A DNA stretch of 13,929 bases, from positions 1-13,929 of the forward strand of contig CAMTOX010000008.1 of NCBI GenBank assembly GCA_947074225.1. The letters are read 5' to 3'. Position 1 is the first letter of the stretch. Every line of letters begins with the position of its first letter. This DNA is from an uncultured bacterium. GTDB taxonomy: Bacteria; Bacteroidota; Bacteroidia; Bacteroidales; Paludibacteraceae. The position numbers and the translations under genes are program-made. Below, in pieces: positions 8,166 to 13,929 of the stretch. The notes under the pieces are model-generated. The model was given only the letters and a program-made list of their open reading frames with translations. It made no database searches and had not been told where the DNA came from.

Positions 8166-9158
8166 ATGGAGAAGAGTAAGAAAATCTTAATCATTGCCTT
8201 CAGTGGCTTATTAATCATTGTGTTAATAATCTCTGTTATTGGTATTATCATGTTAGGCGATGAGCCTGTAGTACTTCAAGGAGATATTGAAGCCACAGAG
8301 GTACGTATTTCAGGAATGCTACCCGGACGCGTAGAAGAATTCTTAGTGCAAGAGGGCGACAGTGTTAAGAAAGGAGATACATTGGTGGTCATAAGCTGTC
8401 CGCAAGCAGAAGCAAAATATCAAGAGGTGGCAGCCATGAGGGAGGTGGCCGTATATCAAAACCAAAAGATAGACGACGGAACACGTAAGCAGATTATTGA
8501 AACAGCTAAGCAAATGTGGATTATAAGCCAATCGGACTTAAAGTTAGCTTCCATAACCTATGAACGTACCCAACGTTTATTTGCCGATAGTGTGGTAACA
8601 TCACAACGGTTGGACGAGGTGAAAACCCTTTACGAATCGGCTGTGGCCAACGAGAAAGCAGCACATCAACAATACGAATTAGCTCTTGCCGGAGCACAAA
8701 AGCAAGATAAAGAGAGTGCAAAGGCCATGGTTAATGCCGCAGGAGGTGTTGTAGGGCAAGTTACAGCAGTACTCAAAGATGCACACCTTACAGCCCCTGA
8801 AGATGGACTAATTGCCAACATATATCCAAAAAGAGGCGAATTAGTGGGAACAGGAACCCCTATTATGAACCTTGTGGTTATTGCCGAGTCTCATGCTGTA
8901 ATCAACATTAGAGAAGATTATATGCCATATTTTAAAAGTGGCGAAATATTTCATGCCGACATTCCGGCATTAGCTTTAAAGGAGGTTCCTTTTAAAATAT
9001 ATTTCATTAGTCCATTAGGAAGTTATGCTACATGGAAATCGACAAAACAAGCCGGTAGTTTTGATATGCGCACCTTCCAAATCAAAGCTAAACCCACAAA
9101 ACCTATTAAAGATCTCCGACCAGGCATGTCGGTATTGGTAACGCTTAAAGAACATTAA
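8166..9158 (+). CDS. HlyD-family periplasmic adaptor of the ABC-2 exporter
   Basis: This membrane fusion protein of 330 residues bridges the inner-membrane permeases and TolC. A single N-terminal anchor (about residues 6-30, ILIIAFSGLLIIVLIISVIG) is followed by the first lipoyl half (GRVEEFLVQEGDSVKKGDTL). A coiled-coil hairpin follows (about 75-200, with YERTQRLFADSVVTSQRLDE near the tip). The second lipoyl half starts at TAPEDGLIANIYPKRGELV near 209, then a beta-barrel domain ends in RPGMSVLVTLKEH. The layout matches the YhiI/YbhG branch of HlyD proteins, which pair with ABC-2 permeases. It sits 8 bases after the TolC gene and 4 bases before the first permease, so cotranscription is nearly certain. 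Confidence 0.92.
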   Translation: MEKSKKILIIAFSGLLIIVLIISVIGIIMLGDEPVVLQGDIEATEVRISGMLPGRVEEFLVQEGDSVKKGDTLVVISCPQAEAKYQEVAAMREVAVYQNQKIDDGTRKQIIETAKQMWIISQSDLKLASITYERTQRLFADSVVTSQRLDEVKTLYESAVANEKAAHQQYELALAGAQKQDKESAKAMVNAAGGVVGQVTAVLKDAHLTAPEDGLIANIYPKRGELVGTGTPIMNLVVIAESHAVINIREDYMPYFKSGEIFHADIPALALKEVPFKIYFISPLGSYATWKSTKQAGSFDMRTFQIKAKPTKPIKDLRPGMSVLVTLKEH

Positions 9159-9162
9159 GAGT

Positions 9163-10347
9163 ATGCCCATAAAGCCTGCCCATAATCCATACATAGCTAT
9201 ACTGTTACGCGAACTGAAACGCATAACGGCAAGACCTATATATCTTATTGCAGCGCTTTTGCTACCCCTATTTGCCATCTTTTTTATGGCTACTATATTC
9301 AATACCGGTAACATGGAGGACTTACCTATTGGAATAGTCGATATGGATAACACCTCTACCTCGCGTTCTGTTATTAGAACGGTTACGAGTACACCCACTG
9401 TAACAGTCACACAGCATTATGCCAACCAACAAGAGGCACACCATGCTGTACAGCGCAAAGAGATCTATGCTTATGTGGTTATACCCGATAAATTTGAGCA
9501 GAAAGTAAATAACAACCAATCCACCACTTTAGACTACTATTACCACTATGCTCTATTAAGTGTGGGTGGAGAGATTGAAGGGGCCTTAGAAACAGTTCTT
9601 AACACGGTGGCAGCATCGCCCTATGCTGCCACGGCAATGGCACATGCCATACCTACCGAAGAGATTACCAATTTTGTACTACCCACCTCACTACAAATTC
9701 ATGGCATTTACAACCCCGACTTAAACTATGCTGTTTATCTTTCCCAACCCCTATTTTTCATTATCTTCCAAATATTGGTAATGCTTGTAACACTATACTC
9801 TGTGGGTGGTGAGGTAAAATTTGGCACTGCCGAAGAGTGGTTGGCCACTGCCGACGGCAGCATGACAATAGCACTTGCCGGAAAATTAACACCCTACAGC
9901 ATCATCTTTGTCTTGCTCACCATCTTCTCAAATTATGTCTTCTTTGGGCTAATAGAAATTCCTTATTCGGGAAATTTCTGGCAAATAAATCTCATCTCCA
10001 TACTATTCATTCTTGCCACACAAGGCTTCACACTCATAGTATTTATGGTATTCCCTGCCATGAGCTACTCCATTAGTATCATCTCCATGTTGGGCTCTTT
10101 AGGAGCTACACTCTCTGGTGTTACATTTCCATTGGGAGCCATGTATAAGTTCTTTGAATATGCATCCTATCTCTTACCAGTACACTATTTCACAGAGATT
10201 GTACAAACAGTGCTTTACAATGGGTATTCTCTCATTTTTGAGTGGAAAAGCATAGCAATACTTTTTGTTTACATAATGATTCCTTTAATAATGATTCCTC
10301 GATTTAAGAAATCGGTTTATAGTCATAAATATGATAACCTCGAATGA
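9163..10347 (+). CDS. ABC-2 type transporter permease, first of a pair
   Basis: This inner-membrane subunit of 394 residues belongs to the ABC2_membrane_3/YhhJ-YbhS-like group. A cytoplasmic amphipathic start (LLRELKRITARP) leads into TM1 (about 27-46). A large periplasmic domain begins with LPIGIVDMDNTSTSR and includes AVQRKEIYAYVVIPDKF. From about residue 187 there are five more predicted membrane segments (for example PLFFIIFQILVMLVTLYSVG and FSNYVFFGLIEIP), and the protein ends in a basic tail. It is clearly paralogous to the next gene, so the two probably form a heterodimer. No nucleotide-binding domain is fused to it or encoded next to it. It overlaps the next gene by 17 bases. Confidence 0.92.
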   Translation: MPIKPAHNPYIAILLRELKRITARPIYLIAALLLPLFAIFFMATIFNTGNMEDLPIGIVDMDNTSTSRSVIRTVTSTPTVTVTQHYANQQEAHHAVQRKEIYAYVVIPDKFEQKVNNNQSTTLDYYYHYALLSVGGEIEGALETVLNTVAASPYAATAMAHAIPTEEITNFVLPTSLQIHGIYNPDLNYAVYLSQPLFFIIFQILVMLVTLYSVGGEVKFGTAEEWLATADGSMTIALAGKLTPYSIIFVLLTIFSNYVFFGLIEIPYSGNFWQINLISILFILATQGFTLIVFMVFPAMSYSISIISMLGSLGATLSGVTFPLGAMYKFFEYASYLLPVHYFTEIVQTVLYNGYSLIFEWKSIAILFVYIMIPLIMIPRFKKSVYSHKYDNLE

Positions 10348-11599
10348 TACAAAAGGGCGTTGGTGGTCAAAAATGTCAACCATTATCATCAATGAATTCC
10401 TTACCATAGCCTCTTCCGGTTCGACACTATTAGTATTAGTAGGTGGCGTATTTATCTATGCGGTGCTTTATAACCTCATGTACCAGCCCAATCTGGTGCA
10501 CGATGCCCCTATCGGGATTATCGACGAGTCAAACACAAGTCTCACCAGAGAGTATGCTCGCATGATTAACAGCACCTCCGAACTTCGTGTAGCCAACTAC
10601 TATAGCGACATTAGCCAAGCGCATAAAGCCATGGATAAAAATGAAATTATGGGCTTTGTGCTGTTACCAAGCGACTTTGAAACCCGCATAAACGAAGATA
10701 TTAATAGCGTTGCCCTACTCTATGCCAATACCGATAATTTCCTGTATTTTGATGCTATGCAAAAGGCAACATCGGAAGTTATGATGGCTATAAATGAGCA
10801 GAAACGTCCGGAAATGATAACCTTCATTCCAGAAAAAGATCAGGAAATATTGGTGAATATGCAACCCATAAATGTAGTTGGGCATGCCATGTATAACCCT
10901 ACTATGGGATATGGTACCTATTTATTACCGGCAGTGCTCATCATTATTCTTTTTCAAACCATGCTTATGGCCATTGCCATGAGTATTGGTGGTAAGATTT
11001 TTGACCGCTCCTTAGGCGATTTTCAACAATATGGTTTAGGTTTTAACAACATTTCGCGCGTAGTACTTTCCAACGCATTGGTGTACTGTGTATTATACGC
11101 CATCTTCAGCATATTCATGCTGGGCTTCATCCCCGACTTGTTTGGGCTACCTCACATTGGCAATGGTAAGAATGTACTCTTCATGATGACGCCATTCTTA
11201 TTATCGACAGCCTTTTTTGCTATGACCCTTACTATTTTTTATACCGATAAAGAGGAACCATTACTCATTATTACCTTCTTCTCCATTGGGCTCATCTTCT
11301 TATCGGGGATCTCCTATCCGTTAGAACTCATGCCGTGGTATTGGAAAGGTGCCCATTACATCTTCCCTGCAGCTCCTGCAGCATTGGCCTTCGTAAAACT
11401 AGATTGCATGGGTGCATCGCTACCCGACGTTAGAGCGGAAATTATTACCATGTGGGTTCAAGCAATAGTATATTTCTTTTTGGCATGCATTGTCTACCGC
11501 ATCAACATCAAGAAATGTAATCACCTTCGTTTTATTGAAGGAAAAGCAAAAGCCGACATGTCTCTTGAAGATGAAAATAAAACATTAGAGGTTTTATAA
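10331..11599 (+). CDS. ABC-2 type transporter permease, second of a pair
   Basis: This second ABC-2 membrane subunit has 422 residues and the same architecture as its neighbour: TM1 at about 31-49, a periplasmic domain, then a C-terminal membrane block from about residue 195. Paralogous landmarks are APIGIIDESNTSLTR (compare LPIGIVDMDNTSTSR), KNEIMGFVLLPSDF (compare RKEIYAYVVIPDKF) and GHAMYNPTMGYGTYL (compare IHGIYNPDLNYAVYL). It has a longer hydrophilic C-terminus (GKAKADMSLEDENKTLEVL). The start overlaps the end of the first permease by 17 bases, indicating translational coupling. It is the last gene of the operon. An ATPase partner is missing from the window. Confidence 0.92.
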   Translation: MITSNDTKGRWWSKMSTIIINEFLTIASSGSTLLVLVGGVFIYAVLYNLMYQPNLVHDAPIGIIDESNTSLTREYARMINSTSELRVANYYSDISQAHKAMDKNEIMGFVLLPSDFETRINEDINSVALLYANTDNFLYFDAMQKATSEVMMAINEQKRPEMITFIPEKDQEILVNMQPINVVGHAMYNPTMGYGTYLLPAVLIIILFQTMLMAIAMSIGGKIFDRSLGDFQQYGLGFNNISRVVLSNALVYCVLYAIFSIFMLGFIPDLFGLPHIGNGKNVLFMMTPFLLSTAFFAMTLTIFYTDKEEPLLIITFFSIGLIFLSGISYPLELMPWYWKGAHYIFPAAPAALAFVKLDCMGASLPDVRAEIITMWVQAIVYFFLACIVYRINIKKCNHLRFIEGKAKADMSLEDENKTLEVL

Positions 11600-11788
11600 A
11601 GCTATGTCTTATAGTAGAGTTAACAGATGGATGAAACCAAAGTAATATTACAACATAGAAACAAACTAAAATATTGATTAAAAGCCATTTGGAATAAATT
11701 ATGTAATCTATATTAGATGCTTAAAGAGTAATAACCGTTTAAAAGGTAGAAACTCACCAAATAAACTCAAGAGGTATTATATTGCCTT

Positions 11789-11859
11789 CAAAGTCGAACC
11801 AAAGTCGATTCAAAGTCGATTCAAAGTCGAATATAGCATTCGAATTTGGTTCGACTTTG
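11789..11859. repeat. 11-bp periodic array: four direct and two inverted copies of CAAAGTCGA
   Basis: CAAAGTCGA occurs exactly at 11789, 11800, 11811 and 11822, a strict 11-bp period with two variable bases between units (AC, TT, TT, AT). Inverted units stand at 11840 (TCGAATTTG, one mismatch) and 11851 (TCGACTTTG, exact), also 11 bp apart. Units three and four are placed symmetrically to the two inverted units about position 11835. One helical turn per unit would put every copy on the same face of the DNA. The copies read as non-coding. Confidence 0.9.
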
Positions 11860-11870
11860 ATTCATTTTTA
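11810..11870 (+). terminator. Candidate terminator hairpin formed by the repeat array
   Basis: Bases 11810-11832 pair with 11838-11860: 10 bp, a T-T mismatch, 5 bp (one G-T), a G-A mismatch, 6 bp, and a 5-base loop. After four bases comes TTTTT (11865-11869). A second register is possible, in which 11788-11803 pairs perfectly over 16 bp with 11845-11860. The site is about 210 bases past the second permease and could end the efflux transcript late. A role as DNA-binding array is equally open. Confidence 0.5.
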
Positions 11871-12010
11871 AGGGGAGTTAGTAGGCTATAATATATAAAT
11901 AAGAAGAGCTATAAACAGGCTTTAAATAGAGCTACTTTAGAAGAGACCTATTATAGCATAAATATAAAAAAGGAGCTAAATAATATGATTTGAATTAGAA
12001 CACTCTTTCA

Positions 12011-12043
12011 CAAAATTAGTAATGAAACATAACTATTATCAAA
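12011..12043 (-). promoter_or_regulatory. Leftward Bacteroidota consensus promoter with no downstream gene
   Basis: Read leftward, TTTG (12040-12043) is followed after exactly 21 bases by TAATTTTG (12011-12018), a full match to TTTG-N19-21-TAnnTTTG. It is the only place among the intergenic regions I checked where both boxes fit. A transcript would start near 12004 and run left through the 11-bp array, antisense to the efflux direction. No open reading frame of note lies in its path, so it is either a chance match in A/T-rich DNA or drives a small RNA. Confidence 0.35.
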
Positions 12044-12244
12044 TAAAAACAAATCATTATATAAAACGGCATTATTCTAATAAAAATAGTTGAATCTGAC
12101 ACCCTTGTCATAATTCTTGTACAATAGTTGTATTAACAGATTGGAAACATATAGGTACTCTTTACGCCAGTTTTTAGACATTAAAACAGAGCCTTCTTTT
12201 AACAACCGTATCTACAATATTAAATATAGAGATAAATAAAAGCT

Positions 12245-13267
12245 ATGGAAAACGAAAATCAAGTTCCGAAAAAGAAATCGCATGCAAAAATTATATGGTT
12301 AATAATAATTTTAGCCATTGCTGTTGCATTAGGTATTTGGTGGTTAGTAAATTACAACAAATACATTTCGACCGACGATGCTAATTTAGACAGCTATCGT
12401 GTAGATGTGTCATCGCGCGTTATGGGTCCAATCTTACATTTGTATGCTTGGGAGGGCGACACAGTTAAACGTGGCATGCTACTCTTAGAGGTCGACAGCA
12501 GTAACGTCACAACTCACCTATGGGAGGCTAAAGCACAACGTTCTGAGATATATGCTCAGTTAAAACTTGACGAACAAAATTTAAAAACTGCTCAAGCTAA
12601 CTTACGTTTATCGGAGATAGCATTGGAATTGGCTCGCGAGAATTATAATCGTGCTAAGACACAATATGAAGGCAATGCCATATCGCAAGAGAGTTATCAG
12701 GCAGAAGAGGAAAACTATGAAAGTGCCAAAGTACATGTAGATATTTCGCTCAATCAGATAGATGTTTCTCAAGCTCAGATAGCAGCCAGCGAAGCCTCAT
12801 TAGCATCGGCCGAAGCCTCTATTGAATCTATAAAAACAACATTGAGTTATTATAAAATTTATGCCCCATCGGATGGTGTTATTGCCAAAAGATGGTATTT
12901 GCCAGGCGATATTATTCAGCCCGGACAAACTATTTTAACACTAAATCAAGGTAAAGATTTATGGGTACAGGTCTATTTAGAAGAGACAAAATTTAAAAGT
13001 ATAGAGATAAATCAACCGGCAGAATTTGTATTAGATGCCTATAAGCATCTTACTTTTAAGGGAAAAATATACTATATAGGTAGTAATGCCGCTTCAGAAT
13101 TCTCACTCATCCCTCCGAGCAATGCTTCGGGCAACTATACTAAAGTTACGCAACGTATACCTATGAAAATTTCGGTCGAGGAGTGTTATGATCATGACAA
13201 GAAGATAGAGATGCCACCATTGGTATCGGGCATGTCGGCAACAGTGAAGATAAAGAAAAATAAATAA
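12245..13267 (+). CDS. emrA: EmrA-type HlyD-family membrane fusion protein
   Basis: This periplasmic adaptor for an MFS drug pump has 340 residues. After a short charged cytoplasmic tail there is one membrane anchor (about 15-36, IIWLIIILAIAVALGIWWLV). Next comes the EmrA-like YISTDDANLDSYRVDVSSRV, then a first lipoyl half with LYAWEGDTVKRGMLLLEVD. A long coiled coil (about 95-200) carries many Ala/Glu heptads. The second lipoyl half is APSDGVIAKRWYLPGDIIQPGQ near 206, read in pieces, and a beta-barrel ends in VSGMSATVKIKKNK. The stop TAA overlaps the ATG of the next gene by one base, so the pair is cotranscribed. Its partner identifies it as EmrA rather than an ABC or RND adaptor. Confidence 0.93.
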   Translation: MENENQVPKKKSHAKIIWLIIILAIAVALGIWWLVNYNKYISTDDANLDSYRVDVSSRVMGPILHLYAWEGDTVKRGMLLLEVDSSNVTTHLWEAKAQRSEIYAQLKLDEQNLKTAQANLRLSEIALELARENYNRAKTQYEGNAISQESYQAEEENYESAKVHVDISLNQIDVSQAQIAASEASLASAEASIESIKTTLSYYKIYAPSDGVIAKRWYLPGDIIQPGQTILTLNQGKDLWVQVYLEETKFKSIEINQPAEFVLDAYKHLTFKGKIYYIGSNAASEFSLIPPSNASGNYTKVTQRIPMKISVEECYDHDKKIEMPPLVSGMSATVKIKKNK

Positions 13268-13929
13268 TGGATTCTGAAGTAAAAAATAGCGAAGGTAGTA
13301 ACAAGTGGCTGGTACTAATCAGCATCATGATAGGTACATTCATGTCTGTGCTCGATGCTACGGTAGTAAATACCGGGCTACCTGTAATTATGGGTTCTTT
13401 GGGTACGAGCTTGAATAAGGCGCAATGGGTACTTACCTCATATATGCTTGCCATAGCTGCGGTATTACCTGCGGCAGCTTGGCTTGCCAATCGTTTTGGC
13501 TTTAAGTTAATATACCTTTTATCTATTGGTGTATTTACTTTTGGTTCCTTTATGTGCGGCAATTCAGGTACCATTGGCGAACTCATATTCTGGCGCGTAA
13601 TAGAGGGTGTGGGGTGTGGCTCTATCATGCCGGTTGGTATGGCTATTATTACCAATACCTTCCCACCAAACCAACGCGGCATGGCACTGGGGTTCTGGGC
13701 TGTAGCATCGGCGGCCTCAGTATCTTTTGGGCCCGCCATAGGGGGATTCCTTGTCGACACGTTGAGCTGGAACTCTATATTTTATGTCAATGTCCCTATA
13801 GGTATTATATGTATATTTATGGGAATGATACTGTTAAGAGAGTATAAGTTACCGGTAAATCCACATTTTGACATTACGTTGTGCAGCCACATACGACAAG
13901 GCAATAACCGAACCATATTCGGCAATCGC
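13267..13929 (+). CDS. emrB: EmrB-type MFS drug exporter (DHA2 family), N-terminal 221 codons, cut by window end
   Basis: This is the inner-membrane proton-driven pump of an EmrAB-type system. The frame from ATG 13267 is open to the last base and covers about six of the expected 14 membrane segments. DHA2 landmarks are LDATVVNTGLPVIMGSLG (residues 29-46), QWVLTSYMLA, the motif-A-like NRFGFKLIYL, FWRVIEGVGCGSIMPVGMAI, GFWAVASAASVSFGPAIGG (motif C region) and SWNSIFYVNVPIGI. After NPHFDI (198-203) homologues enter a hydrophobic TM7. Here the last 18 codons instead read polar (TLCSHIRQGNNRTIFGNR), so the extreme end may be shifted or chimeric. The start overlaps the emrA stop by one base. Confidence 0.9.
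   Translation, partial: MDSEVKNSEGSNKWLVLISIMIGTFMSVLDATVVNTGLPVIMGSLGTSLNKAQWVLTSYMLAIAAVLPAAAWLANRFGFKLIYLLSIGVFTFGSFMCGNSGTIGELIFWRVIEGVGCGSIMPVGMAIITNTFPPNQRGMALGFWAVASAASVSFGPAIGGFLVDTLSWNSIFYVNVPIGIICIFMGMILLREYKLPVNPHFDITLCSHIRQGNNRTIFGNR

Larger units (their letters stand above)
11600..12244. other. Long A/T-rich spacer between the two efflux units
   Basis: This 645-bp stretch separates the ABC-2 operon from the emrA-like gene. No convincing protein-coding gene is visible on either strand. It contains the 11-bp repeat array and hairpin described separately, and a leftward consensus promoter. The emrA promoter must lie near its right end, but I cannot identify one; around 12140-12175 only weak matches appear (TTGGAAAC, TACTCTTTA). 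No tRNA or recognisable riboswitch is seen. Confidence 0.5.

Noticed and set aside
9015..9410. 131-codon minus-strand open frame over the HlyD/permease junction
   Set aside because: It is antisense to two clear genes with tight operon spacing; there is no promoter or domain evidence.
11603..11644. Tiny open frame (13 codons, MSYSRVNRWMKPK) after the second permease
   Set aside because: It is too short, with no ribosome binding site or conservation evidence.
11789..11859. CRISPR array
   Set aside because: The 11-bp period has almost no spacer, some units are inverted, and no cas genes are present.
13161..13760. 199-codon open frame on the minus strand over the emrA end and emrB start
   Set aside because: It lies fully antisense to two well-supported efflux genes, has no family features, and its composition (Pro/Ser/Thr-rich) is that of a shadow frame.

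Overview
The window looks like a piece of an AT-rich Bacteroidota chromosome, most likely order Bacteroidales. The grounds are the protein families (a DUF4954 beta-helix protein, and a TolC/HlyD/paired ABC-2 permease operon), weak or absent Shine-Dalgarno sequences, and TAnnTTTG-type -7 promoter boxes ahead of several genes. No rRNA, tRNA, CRISPR array, transposase or phage gene is visible. Both ends cut through genes, and both look slightly damaged, so the window may be a whole contig.

Left part (1-2590, + strand): the C-terminal part of rnpA (RNase P protein) overlaps yidD (membrane insertion factor). A separate glmS with its own promoter follows, making glucosamine-6-phosphate for peptidoglycan and LPS. 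A perfect 20-bp inverted repeat between glmS and the converging genes can terminate transcription from both sides.

Middle part (2605-6298, - strand): a likely three-gene unit reads leftward. It runs from a DUF4954 left-handed beta-helix protein of unknown function, through recF (gap repair and replication restart), to an exported TlpA-like thioredoxin.

Right part (6715-13929, + strand): two envelope efflux systems stand in tandem. The first is a tight four-gene operon: a TolC outer-membrane channel, an HlyD periplasmic adaptor and two paralogous ABC-2 membrane subunits, with no ATPase gene. The second is an EmrA-type adaptor and an EmrB-type 14-TM MFS pump, cut by the window end. Together the genes suggest export of a toxic or amphipathic compound across both membranes, with the single TolC possibly serving both pumps (inference).

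The 645-bp spacer between the two efflux units is the most unusual non-coding stretch. It holds four direct and two inverted copies of CAAAGTCGA on a strict 11-bp period, folding into a terminator-like hairpin, and a leftward promoter that matches the Bacteroidota consensus. I found no clearly new protein system. The best leads are the ATPase-less ABC-2 pair, the 11-bp repeat array and the DUF4954 protein.
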